Made by a program: the position numbers and the translations under genes. Shown piece after piece: positions 47,367 through 56,447 of a DNA stretch of 64,000 nt (within the stretch, counting starts at the first letter, position 1; each line of letters begins with the position of its first letter). Source of the stretch: Candidatus Woesearchaeota archaeon (GTDB taxonomy: Archaea > Nanobdellota > Nanobdellia > Woesearchaeales > GW2011-AR9). The notes under the pieces were generated by a model. It had not been told where the DNA came from. It made no database searches and saw only the letters and a list, made by a program, of their open reading frames with translations. The DNA is taken from positions 1-64,000 of the forward strand of contig JABIJM010000020.1 of the NCBI GenBank assembly GCA_018655525.1. The letters run 5' to 3'.

Positions 47367-48115
47367 ATGTATTATTCTTAGATGCACCGTACTCTGGAAA
47401 AGTGGAATTATGTCAAGAGACCTTAGATTATATTACAAAATTCAAAAAAGTAGCATTATATGCGTCCGTACAGTTTGTTGGTAAATTGGAAAGAGTTGAA
47501 GAACAATTGAAAGAAATTGGCGTTGAGTTTGTAACCTCTAAAGCTGATAGAACATCTGTGAAATCTCAATTATTAGGATGTGATAGCTATCATGATTCTT
47601 TACGTTTAGAAGATGATTTTGACGCGTACCTGTATATTGGTGATGGAAAGTTTCATCCGCTTGCGTTAGTCTATGGTCAAAAAGATTTGAAAGAAATGAA
47701 AGAGATTGTACGAAATGATCCTCTTCAAGAGAAGATGTTTCTTATGGGCGTTGATGAGATTGCAGGCATTCTGAGAAAGTATAGAGGGTCTTTAGTGAAA
47801 TTTTTATCTAAGAGTGTTGTTGGTGTGATTGTCACAATCAAACCAGGTCAAGAGCAATTTCGTCCTGCATTAGCGTTAGAAGAAAAGTTTCCAGACAAGA
47901 AATTTCATTATTTTATTGACAATAATGTGTCATTTGACCAATTAGAGAATTTCAATTTTATTGATACGTGGATTAATACATCATGTCCTCGCGTTGGATT
48001 TGACGACCAAGAGAAGTTTCAGAGAGGGGTTGTAAATTTGAATGATGCGTACTTTGCTGCTGAGATATTGGCCAAAGGTAGTGTTTTAAACAGAGTGTCA
48101 AAAAAGAAAAATTGA
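47360..48115 (+). CDS. dph2: Diphthamide synthase Dph2, central and C-terminal portions
   Basis: LLGCDSYH...YIGDGKFHPLALVYG...NTSCPRVGFDD; overlaps the upstream ORF by 7 nt (ATGGTAA). Confidence 0.75.
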   Translation: MVNVLFLDAPYSGKVELCQETLDYITKFKKVALYASVQFVGKLERVEEQLKEIGVEFVTSKADRTSVKSQLLGCDSYHDSLRLEDDFDAYLYIGDGKFHPLALVYGQKDLKEMKEIVRNDPLQEKMFLMGVDEIAGILRKYRGSLVKFLSKSVVGVIVTIKPGQEQFRPALALEEKFPDKKFHYFIDNNVSFDQLENFNFIDTWINTSCPRVGFDDQEKFQRGVVNLNDAYFAAEILAKGSVLNRVSKKKN

Positions 48116-48310
48116 TTATTAATACAATATACTCCCTTCATTCTGTTCAATTTCTTTTTTGAACACGCCAGTATTCCATTATTGATGGAATACTCAGCGT
48201 TTAAGCACGACAAAAAAGAAAGGTTTAAATACTTATTTTATTTCTTCTACGTCAGAAAACAGAGATTAGTTAACACAATTACAAAAAAACAAGAAAAAGA
48301 GGGATATAAA

Positions 48311-48793
48311 ATGGCAGCACAAGTTGTAGCAAAAGTCGGTGTAAAAAAAGAAAAAGGATGGCTATACTTCTTAGATAAAAACGGAAACGTTTCAGCAGCA
48401 GAAATGAGTAGAGCTGGTCGAAAGAAAGGAAGAGCTAAAAAGAAAGTAGTAGCAAAAGTTGGTGTAAAGAAAGAATCTGGATACCTATACTTCATTGATA
48501 AGAAGGGAAATGTTGCACGAGCTAAAATGGCACGTGGAAGAAAAAAAGGTAAAAAGAAAGTAGCTAAGAAGAAAAAAGTTGCGAAGAAGAAACCAGCTAA
48601 GAAAAAAGCGGCTAAAAAGAAACCAGCTAAGAAAAAAGTAGCTAAGAAGAAGCCTGCTAAGAAAAAAGCACCTGCTAAAAAGAAGAAAGTAGCAAAAAAG
48701 AAACCAGCTAAGAAAAAAGCACCGGCTAAGAAGAAAAAAGTTGTAAAGAAAAAAGCAGCTAAGAAGAAGCCAGCTAAAAAGAAAAAGCGGTAA
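48311..48793 (+). CDS. Lysine/alanine/proline-rich H1-like DNA-binding protein
   Basis: Two VVAKVGVKKExGxLYFxDKxGNVxxAxM modules plus (A/P)KKK repeat tail; Met start at 48311. Confidence 0.7.
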   Translation: MAAQVVAKVGVKKEKGWLYFLDKNGNVSAAEMSRAGRKKGRAKKKVVAKVGVKKESGYLYFIDKKGNVARAKMARGRKKGKKKVAKKKKVAKKKPAKKKAAKKKPAKKKVAKKKPAKKKAPAKKKKVAKKKPAKKKAPAKKKKVVKKKAAKKKPAKKKKR

Positions 48794-48866
48794 ATTTCTT
48801 TAATTTTATTTTTTTTTATTTTATATTTTCTATATATTTTTAAATAAGTGATGTTTCTCATAATAA

Positions 48867-49130
48867 ATGGCAGATAAACATCTTAATGATTTAGTTTTAG
48901 AGATAGGTGATGCAGGTGGAGAAAAAAGAATTCAAGTATCTAGTTCCAAAATGGGTTCTGGAATTGGTCTTATAACACACCAATCCATAAAAGAACCGGG
49001 GATAGAGATACTATTTGGGGAAGGATATGCACATAGAAGGTTAGAGTCCTCCGCAAATGGAAATGGATATGCATTAGCAGAATTAACAGATAAAGGTTAC
49101 ATATTATATGAAGAGCTACAAACTCCCTAA
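48867..49130 (+). CDS. Hypothetical protein
   Basis: 87-aa ORF. Confidence 0.5.
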   Translation: MADKHLNDLVLEIGDAGGEKRIQVSSSKMGSGIGLITHQSIKEPGIEILFGEGYAHRRLESSANGNGYALAELTDKGYILYEELQTP

Positions 49131-50076
49131 ATTCGCAAGTAAAGCATTCTTTGCTCCAATGGCAGGTGTTAGTGATCCTGCATTAAGGTTAGTATGTAAA
49201 GAACTAGGCGCTGGTCTCGTTGTTACGGAATTTGTGAATGTACATGCGATTTCTGCAAAAGAAAAACAATTAGGAGCAGATAGAATCATGGAGTTTGTTG
49301 AGTTTTCTGAAAAAGAGAGACCATTATCTGTGCAATTGTTTGGATCTGATTTGAAGAAGATAGAAGAAGCTGTTAAAGTTGTGACAAAACATTTTGATTT
49401 GATTGATTATAACATGGGCTGTCCTGCGCCACATATCACTTCAGAAATGGCATGTAGTGCTCTGTTACAAGAACCTGAGTTGACACGTAAGATCTTTAAG
49501 ACGTTGGTTAAGCATTCTACTGTGCCTGTTTCTGTGAAGATTAGATCTGGGATTTCATCACCTGACAAGTATTTAGAAATTGGTAAAATAGCAGAGGAAG
49601 AAGGTTTGGCTATGATTACATTACATCCACGAACTGTGAAACAAGGATACTCTGGGAAATCCGATTGGACCTTGATTAAGAAGTTGAAAGAATCTGTTAA
49701 GATTGCTGTATGTGGTAATGGTGATATTGAAACTCCAAAAGATGCTGCACGTATGTTGAAAGAAACAGGTTGCGATTATGTGATGATTGGTAGAGCGGCA
49801 GCAAAGAATCCTTTTATCTTTAAGCAGGTGAATCAGTATATAAATACTGGAAAGTATTCTAAGATTTCAGAAAGAGCAAGGTTGAAGTATTTCTTTAAGT
49901 ACGTTGAATATACGAAGAAGTATAAGAACATCAAAGTTTCTTCCATTAGAATGCAAGCAATGAATTTTAGTAAAGGATGTGTAGGTGGGAAAGAGTTACG
50001 TGGAGCTTTGATTCCTGTGAAGACGCTTGATGGGATTGAAGCTTTGATGAAGAAGTTTTATAATGGGTTGGCGTGA
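49108..50076 (+). CDS. tRNA-dihydrouridine synthase (Dus family)
   Basis: FFAPMAGVSDPALRLVCKELGAGLVVTEFVN...DYNMGCPAPHI...VSVKIRSG...GRAAAKNPFIF. Confidence 0.92.
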   Translation: MKSYKLPKFASKAFFAPMAGVSDPALRLVCKELGAGLVVTEFVNVHAISAKEKQLGADRIMEFVEFSEKERPLSVQLFGSDLKKIEEAVKVVTKHFDLIDYNMGCPAPHITSEMACSALLQEPELTRKIFKTLVKHSTVPVSVKIRSGISSPDKYLEIGKIAEEEGLAMITLHPRTVKQGYSGKSDWTLIKKLKESVKIAVCGNGDIETPKDAARMLKETGCDYVMIGRAAAKNPFIFKQVNQYINTGKYSKISERARLKYFFKYVEYTKKYKNIKVSSIRMQAMNFSKGCVGGKELRGALIPVKTLDGIEALMKKFYNGLA

Positions 50077-50143
50077 ATATATATCGTTGATATTTAATAT
50101 TCTTTTCCACAAATTTATTAAACTTTCATCCTACCTAAAACAC

Positions 50144-50770
50144 ATGGATTATGATAAAAAATTAAGAAAAGCGTCAAGGTTAGTTCATAGAATCAATAAT
50201 TTTCCTTCAGATAATAGATTAGTTCAAACCTTAGAAGCTATTGAATTCACTAAAGAGTTATATGATTCTCATAGAACACCGGAAACCGTTGATATTCTAG
50301 TATCTGCCATATGTCATGCTAATAATTTTGAAGCAGCTGCAAAATTATTAGATGAAGAATTAGAAAGATTCCCAGATGCTAGTGAACTTCATTACGATGT
50401 AGCAGAAATTCATTTAGCTCTTTATCATCAAAGTGAACCAAAAAATCTTGATTTCTTATTAATAGCAAAAAATCACATTAAGCAAGCTGGCAATCTTTCA
50501 CCAAGAGATGGACGATTTCATATGACTCTTGCCGATATTTATTGGTATGAAAGGAAAGAGATTGGTTCTTTTATAGAATATAAAAAAGCTGAAAGAAAGT
50601 TAAGTTTTTCACACTCAACCCCATTCACTGAAACATCAAGAAAAAAACATTTAGCAAATGCAAAAAAAGCAATGAAAGGTATTCAAGAACTTAGAGGACC
50701 GATCCTTACCTCTAAATACTGGCCAATGGGAGATGGTAGATATCATGACATGGGAATACTTGGTAGGTAA
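50144..50770 (+). CDS. TPR-like helical protein
   Basis: TPR-like helical periodicity; start chosen at 50144. Confidence 0.5.
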   Translation: MDYDKKLRKASRLVHRINNFPSDNRLVQTLEAIEFTKELYDSHRTPETVDILVSAICHANNFEAAAKLLDEELERFPDASELHYDVAEIHLALYHQSEPKNLDFLLIAKNHIKQAGNLSPRDGRFHMTLADIYWYERKEIGSFIEYKKAERKLSFSHSTPFTETSRKKHLANAKKAMKGIQELRGPILTSKYWPMGDGRYHDMGILGR

Positions 50771-50835
50771 AGTATTTTCAACATGTCTAAAATTTTAGTG
50801 CATAAAAATATAAACTCATCCACTTTCTCAGAGAG

Positions 50836-51318
50836 ATGGATTACTTTGCACACATTGCCTGGAGTTACATTCTCTTCAATAAAACAAAGAAGCCATTCTA
50901 TGCAATTTTGTTTGGAGTTCTTCCAGACTCTCTTTCTTGGTTATTTTTTACAATCTATCTTTTATTTAAAGGAGAATCATTTCAGCAAGCTGCTGGAGGT
51001 ATTCCAGATTGGGTGTTTACCTTATACAACATATCCCATAGTATGTTTACATTTCTTTTAGTATTGGGTATTGTATATTTAATCTGGAGAAAAATTCCAA
51101 TTTATATCTGGGCATGGCCTATTCACATCTTAATAGATATTCCTACACATACGCGAGAGTTTTTGCCTACTCCATTCCTATGGCCGGTTTCTGAATGGGT
51201 TTTTCCAGGGATTAGTTGGGGCACACCTTGGTTTATGTTTACCAATTGGACTATTATTACATTTGTCCTTATTTCACTTTATATTTTAAAGAAGAGGAAA
51301 AAGAATACAATAATTTAA
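50836..51318 (+). CDS. Integral membrane protein, metal-dependent hydrolase-like
   Basis: MDYFAHIAWSYILF...FGVLPDSLSW...WPIHILIDIPTH. Confidence 0.5.
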   Translation: MDYFAHIAWSYILFNKTKKPFYAILFGVLPDSLSWLFFTIYLLFKGESFQQAAGGIPDWVFTLYNISHSMFTFLLVLGIVYLIWRKIPIYIWAWPIHILIDIPTHTREFLPTPFLWPVSEWVFPGISWGTPWFMFTNWTIITFVLISLYILKKRKKNTII

Positions 51319-51319
51319 C

Positions 51320-53509
51320 CTACTTTTTACAATTTGTTTTATACAAGATACATGGTCCACAAGGATTCTTTTGACAATACTCTCCATCGGGAGGAAGAAT
51401 TGATTCATATCTCTTTCTTGCTTTTTCTTCCATCCAGGTTGGAGGGTTAACATTCATAACTCTATCATATTCCAATTGTGCTAAATTAGGATGACGTCTA
51501 GCTTGTTCAGGAGGAAGTTCAGAATAGGTTGCAGAAACTTCAGGAAAATTTTTAAAACCGTAAGTAAACGAGTAAGGGTATAATCCTGTTTTTCTTTTAA
51601 TTAAATTTTCATAACGCTGACCATATTCTTCTGCTCCTTTTCTCTTCTTTAAACCATTTCCCAAATAATGAAGATTATAAGATAATGCTTTTTTTTCTCC
51701 TAATTCTAATTTAGCAAAATTGACCTTTCTTGATCCTTTAAAAGAATTAACATCTTGTTGTAATCTCTTAAATTCTGGATCCTCTGATAATTCTCTACCT
51801 ATCTTCAACAATTCTTGATTATATAAATCACTAAGTTTAGGAGGTAATTTATCCTTGGAGATACTATTTACATCAGAAGAATATTTATCCGATACATATA
51901 TATCTACAACATGAACAAATTCATGATCTAAAGTTTGCAACACATTATGTCCCCTACCAGGTTTATCATTTCTAGTTGCAGAATCCATCGTTCTTTCTCC
52001 GGCAGTTATCCGACCAAACCCAGCGCCAGCATTTTTTCTAGTATCAAAATAAACATTTTTTACATATTTTTCAATTCCTGGTTTTTCTCTTAACCATTGA
52101 TCCCAACCTTGGGCCATGTTAGCAGTAATTTCACGATAGTTAAAATTATAATTACGTTCATCAATATCGGGTTTATTAAATTTAATTCCAGGAAATTTAG
52201 CTTGTAAATCCGCAGTAGTTTTCATCATATTAACATCAATAGAATCAGAAACTTCCAATCCCTGTGACCTTTTTAACACAGGTTCTCCTTCAATAAGATG
52301 TTCAAACCGGTTTGATGAACTGGTTCTGAACACATCTTCCAAGTTTCCTTTTGAAACAAGTTCAAAAGCAACACTATTCCTATCGTCAATTACACCTTCA
52401 TAATTAAATAAATTTTGAGGAAGTTTAACATTAAGTTCTTTTCCGACAGCTATATCTAATCTACCAGTTTCAATCTTAACATTACCACCATCATGATTAT
52501 GTTTAACTAAAGGCGTTTTTCCAGATGAAGCTCTTGACTCTACTTTTAAACTATCACCGTTTGTGACAGTTATTTCCATTGTATCTTTTTCACTGGGAAC
52601 CAATTTTGGTGGTTTAGTTGAATAATCTCTCTTAACCATATTAAATAATTTATTTCCTGGCTGAGGAATTACTTTAACAGTATTATCTGTTGTCGATTTA
52701 ATGTCTAAATGATTATTTGAAATAGAAACATAATTTCCAGAAGATTTTTTAGTTGAGTCAAGGTAAATGTTAATTGGTTCTTTTCCAGCTACAATATTAT
52801 AATAACCTACCTGAGCGGTAGTTCCTGGTTTAACAAAAGCTTGGCCATTTTTAAAACTAAGTTGTTGAACAGTATAGGTTTCACCACGTTTAGTTTTATA
52901 ATCAATATCTTTAGTTAAAGTAAAACTGTCTTGTTTAGTAACGGTTTTTTCATTAATGGTTGCTGGTTTTAAAACCTGAATCACACCATTTTCATCAACT
53001 GTTATTTCCCACTCTTTTTTTCCTTCAAGTTGAAAACTCCCTTCTTTAGATTTTAGAATCCCATTTTCTATTTTTGCTTCTTTCCCTAAACTAACAACCA
53101 TTACACCGGTCTTAGATTTAATTGCTTCCCTTGCTTTAGCTTCATCAACGTCATTGACCAAATCACCAATTTTTTCTAAATCGTAACTGATTTGTTCAGC
53201 AGTTAGTTGTTTACCTTTTCCTGATAGGATAGCTTTAGCACTATCAACCTTTTCTGCATATTCTGAAGGAATATTATTCAAATTTAAGGAGGGGTTATTA
53301 TAATCAATCTTATCAAAATCAACATTTTTCCAATCCGTGATTGTAGCATAATCTCCTTGAGCATAATTGAAATTATTGGGGTTGTCAGGATTAAAAGTAT
53401 TTTGATCAATTACTGGATTAGGGGTAGAAGTATCATGATTAGTAGCAATTATAGAAATACTTACCAAAATAATAATAAGTACAAACATTAATATTTTATT
53501 CAATTTCAT
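51320..53509 (-). CDS. Secreted protein with HExxH metallopeptidase-like motif
   Basis: N-terminal signal; QTLDHEFVHVVDIYVSDKY. Confidence 0.6.
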   Translation of the reverse strand: MKLNKILMFVLIIILVSISIIATNHDTSTPNPVIDQNTFNPDNPNNFNYAQGDYATITDWKNVDFDKIDYNNPSLNLNNIPSEYAEKVDSAKAILSGKGKQLTAEQISYDLEKIGDLVNDVDEAKAREAIKSKTGVMVVSLGKEAKIENGILKSKEGSFQLEGKKEWEITVDENGVIQVLKPATINEKTVTKQDSFTLTKDIDYKTKRGETYTVQQLSFKNGQAFVKPGTTAQVGYYNIVAGKEPINIYLDSTKKSSGNYVSISNNHLDIKSTTDNTVKVIPQPGNKLFNMVKRDYSTKPPKLVPSEKDTMEITVTNGDSLKVESRASSGKTPLVKHNHDGGNVKIETGRLDIAVGKELNVKLPQNLFNYEGVIDDRNSVAFELVSKGNLEDVFRTSSSNRFEHLIEGEPVLKRSQGLEVSDSIDVNMMKTTADLQAKFPGIKFNKPDIDERNYNFNYREITANMAQGWDQWLREKPGIEKYVKNVYFDTRKNAGAGFGRITAGERTMDSATRNDKPGRGHNVLQTLDHEFVHVVDIYVSDKYSSDVNSISKDKLPPKLSDLYNQELLKIGRELSEDPEFKRLQQDVNSFKGSRKVNFAKLELGEKKALSYNLHYLGNGLKKRKGAEEYGQRYENLIKRKTGLYPYSFTYGFKNFPEVSATYSELPPEQARRHPNLAQLEYDRVMNVNPPTWMEEKARKRYESILPPDGEYCQKNPCGPCILYKTNCKK

Positions 53510-54270
53510 TTTGTCGCGAAGCGTAGACGAACATTTTCATTGTTTATCAAATAATTTTTATTTTCAATCTCAAATATGGAAGTATCATTTTCATTAGAAA
53601 AAATGTTTACCACCATGTCATTTTCAAAAGCTAGATTAGAGAAGCAAGTTAAACAAATTACTTCTTTATCTTGATTTTCAATTATTTTTCTTGCCATGAT
53701 AATATTTTGATGAAAGTCAGGTGCAGGAGTAGATATAATGAAATTGAAAAGTTGAGTGGTTGACGATCCTTTAGAAAAGGTAAGAGGATAATTTGTACGA
53801 ATAATGATCTTCTTTGAAGTTAAAGTTGCTTTACTCTGTGGCTTTTCTTCAGAGATTTTGTATCCTTGATTTTGAAAAGAGGTGAAATTATCCATACAAT
53901 AATTTAACATAGCATCAACATATTTAGCTATTTCATTCGCGATTGTTTGATTTGAAGGAATAAGGTCTTTATCATTCAAAGAATAATAGGGAACATTATC
54001 AAATAAATTTTCTGTAGATTTTTCTGGGAGGATGAAGTACCCTCCTGAATAACTATTTGCTAAGATGGCAGCTTCGGTGGTACTTAGAATACATGAATGA
54101 ACATATTCTTTTATTGAATCTTCAAATAAAATATTTTGTAATTCATTTTCTTCATTTAATTTAACTTCCTGGGTAGCTAGGTAAGAGTTCAAATAAATAA
54201 GGGCAAGTGCAAACATTAGTAAAGCAATTCCTAATATAATGAATACTGTAACTTGTCCTCTTTTTTGCAT
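53506..54270 (-). CDS. Hypothetical protein with pilin-like N-terminus
   Basis: MQKRGQVTVFIILGIALLMFALALIYL; overlaps the secreted-protein gene by 4 nt. Confidence 0.5.
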   Translation of the reverse strand: MQKRGQVTVFIILGIALLMFALALIYLNSYLATQEVKLNEENELQNILFEDSIKEYVHSCILSTTEAAILANSYSGGYFILPEKSTENLFDNVPYYSLNDKDLIPSNQTIANEIAKYVDAMLNYCMDNFTSFQNQGYKISEEKPQSKATLTSKKIIIRTNYPLTFSKGSSTTQLFNFIISTPAPDFHQNIIMARKIIENQDKEVICLTCFSNLAFENDMVVNIFSNENDTSIFEIENKNYLINNENVRLRFATK

Positions 54271-54318
54271 AATAGAAAATAAGTTTATTAGAATATTTAA
54301 ATATGACTATTTAATTAG

Positions 54319-55317
54319 TTAAAGAAGCTTCTTTAATTCCTTGACTGCATGTTCAATGTCATCACTATTTATTTCTGCATCAAATGTCTTTTGTTTTAAG
54401 GTATGACTATAAAGAGGATCATAATAGAATTCTAATAAAATCTTTGCAGCAGTATGATAATCTTGATTATCAATACTTTTAGCTATTTTTTCTTTGTTTT
54501 CTTTGCTTATCAGTTGTCTTAAGGAAAGGGCAATTTCTTTAATTTTGATAATGTTTTCTTCATCTTTAAGATATTCTTCAACTGCAACATTAGCACGTTG
54601 ATTTAAACTTCCTGTGATTAAAATGTTTTTTCCTTTCATAAATTTCTTCCAAAGAGTTTCTGGAATAATAAGGTCTCCGATTCTTCTTCCCTCACCTTCA
54701 ACAAAAACAACCTTCTCCGTATTCAATTTTTCTAATCTTCGTAATAAGAGGTTCTCAAATCTCTTTTGAGTATGTGGATTTAACCCTACGCCACCAAAAA
54801 GGCTGGAACGATGTTGGGCTAATCCTTCAACATCTAAAGAATTTTCAAAATGTGTTAAGATTTTTGTTTTACCTGTGCAAGTCAATCCCCATAACATAAT
54901 TAATTGAGGTTTAAAATCATAATTATATAATCTATCTCTAACATATTCTCTAAATGATTTATAACCACCCTTCAATTGTATTGCATCGTACCCCAATGCA
55001 TTGAGTAATGCGACAGCAGCCCTACTTCTCATCCCTCCTCTCCAACAATTAATGATGATTTTTTGATTCCTATATTGATTAATTTGTTTCATGAATGTAG
55101 GTAATTTTTGAGCAAACAATTCAACACCTTTATTAACAGCATCTTCCCGAGAAACTTGTGTGTATAAAGTTCCTACTACTGCTCGTTCTTCATTTGAAAG
55201 AATTGGTACGTTAATTGCATGAGGAAGATGATCTTCTGCAAATTCTTTGGGGGTTCTGGTATCTATGAATATGTGGTTTGTCTTCAAAGCTTCTGCAACG
55301 GAAATTTTTGGAATCAT
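54319..55317 (-). CDS. mnmH: tRNA 2-selenouridine synthase MnmH/SelU-like (rhodanese plus P-loop)
   Basis: FIDTRTPKEFAEDHLPHAINVPILSNEERAVVGTLY...INCWRGGMRSRAAVALLNALGYDAIQLKGGYKSFR...LWGLTCTGKTKIL...VEGEGRRIG. Confidence 0.88.
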   Translation of the reverse strand: MIPKISVAEALKTNHIFIDTRTPKEFAEDHLPHAINVPILSNEERAVVGTLYTQVSREDAVNKGVELFAQKLPTFMKQINQYRNQKIIINCWRGGMRSRAAVALLNALGYDAIQLKGGYKSFREYVRDRLYNYDFKPQLIMLWGLTCTGKTKILTHFENSLDVEGLAQHRSSLFGGVGLNPHTQKRFENLLLRRLEKLNTEKVVFVEGEGRRIGDLIIPETLWKKFMKGKNILITGSLNQRANVAVEEYLKDEENIIKIKEIALSLRQLISKENKEKIAKSIDNQDYHTAAKILLEFYYDPLYSHTLKQKTFDAEINSDDIEHAVKELKKLL

Positions 55318-55364
55318 TTATTGTTTTCCTGAATATATTATTTTGATGTTTTTCCTCATTGGAA

Positions 55365-55604
55365 TTAATTAACTCCATACTTTTTTTCAGATTCTTTGAA
55401 AGTGTTTTGTTCCCGTAATTCAAGCATATAGGATTCCTCCCTATAATGTTTATGCATAGCTAAAACTAATATGGTCCCAGCTGCTAAACCACCCATAAGA
55501 TATTCGGCAGGTGATAAGATTTGCTTAATGACCGGAACTTTTCGTATGGTAGAATAACCATTACACATTAGTTCTAAACTTCCTATGATACATTGTTTTA
55601 CCAT
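55365..55604 (-). CDS. Small hypothetical membrane protein
   Basis: 79-aa ORF with a TM segment. Confidence 0.5.
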   Translation of the reverse strand: MVKQCIIGSLELMCNGYSTIRKVPVIKQILSPAEYLMGGLAAGTILVLAMHKHYREESYMLELREQNTFKESEKKYGVN

Positions 55605-55680
55605 AAATATGCTAATTAAATAACCTTTTTTTAAACCTTTGTGAGATAAATTTATAACTACCCCACATTTAAAAGCAAAT

Positions 55681-56382
55681 ATGGAAGAAAAACCGATTCA
55701 ACTGCATCGTGTACAGAAGCTTATGAGTAATTATGGATATTGCTCTAGAAGGAAAGCCGAAGAGATTATCCAAGATGGAAGAGTAAAGGTAAATGGGAAA
55801 CCAATCACAATTGGTGATAAGGCAACTGAAGAAGATGAAATTATGGTTGATAATAAACCGATCAAGAAGGAAAGAAAAGTATATTATATGTTAAACAAGC
55901 CCACAAAATGTGTTACGGCATTAACTGATGATAAGTATGAAACAGTTATGGAACATATTAAAGTTAAAGAGAGAGTTTTTCCTGTAGGGAGATTAGATTA
56001 TTTTACGTCCGGATTATTATTATTTACAAATGATGGAGATTTTGCAAACAAAATTACACATCCATCAAATGAAATTAAAAAATCATATGTTGTAAAATTA
56101 AACAGACCTATAGATGAGCAAGATAAGAAATCACTTCAAAAAGGAATCAAGTTAGAAGATGGAAAAACAAGTCCTGCTAGACTTAAGATTCTTGGTCCTC
56201 AGATGGCTGAGATTACAATTCATGAAGGAAAGAATAGAATTGTTCGTAGAATGTTTGAAGCACTTGGTTTTAAATTGTCATTTCTTGAAAGAGTTAAAAT
56301 TGGAAAATTAGATCTTGGAAGTTTACCTCCTGGAAAGTTCAAGGTTTTAAGTAAAAGAGAAAAAGAATTGATTTTTAGTTGA
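55681..56382 (+). CDS. RsuA/RluB/E/F-family 16S/23S rRNA pseudouridine synthase
   Basis: S4 domain RVQKLMSNYGYCSRRKAEEIIQDGRVKVNG; VFPVGRLDYFTSGLLLFTNDGDFANKITHP; EGKNRIVRRMFEALGF. Confidence 0.93.
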   Translation: MEEKPIQLHRVQKLMSNYGYCSRRKAEEIIQDGRVKVNGKPITIGDKATEEDEIMVDNKPIKKERKVYYMLNKPTKCVTALTDDKYETVMEHIKVKERVFPVGRLDYFTSGLLLFTNDGDFANKITHPSNEIKKSYVVKLNRPIDEQDKKSLQKGIKLEDGKTSPARLKILGPQMAEITIHEGKNRIVRRMFEALGFKLSFLERVKIGKLDLGSLPPGKFKVLSKREKELIFS

Positions 56383-56447
56383 ATTCTTTAAAAAGGATTA
56401 ATTTTCTAACCGCAAGGTTTTTATAAGAAATTTATTTAGTTATATCT

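Noticed and set aside
48540-48790. Short tandem DNA repeats that look like a CRISPR or minisatellite array
   Set aside because: They are codons of the (A/P)KKK tail of the lysine-rich protein; no spacers, and repeats are in frame and degenerate.
48247-48861. Minus-strand 204-aa ORF rich in Phe/Ala
   Set aside because: Antisense mirror of the lysine-rich gene (AAA/AAG giving TTT/CTT); low-complexity artefact.
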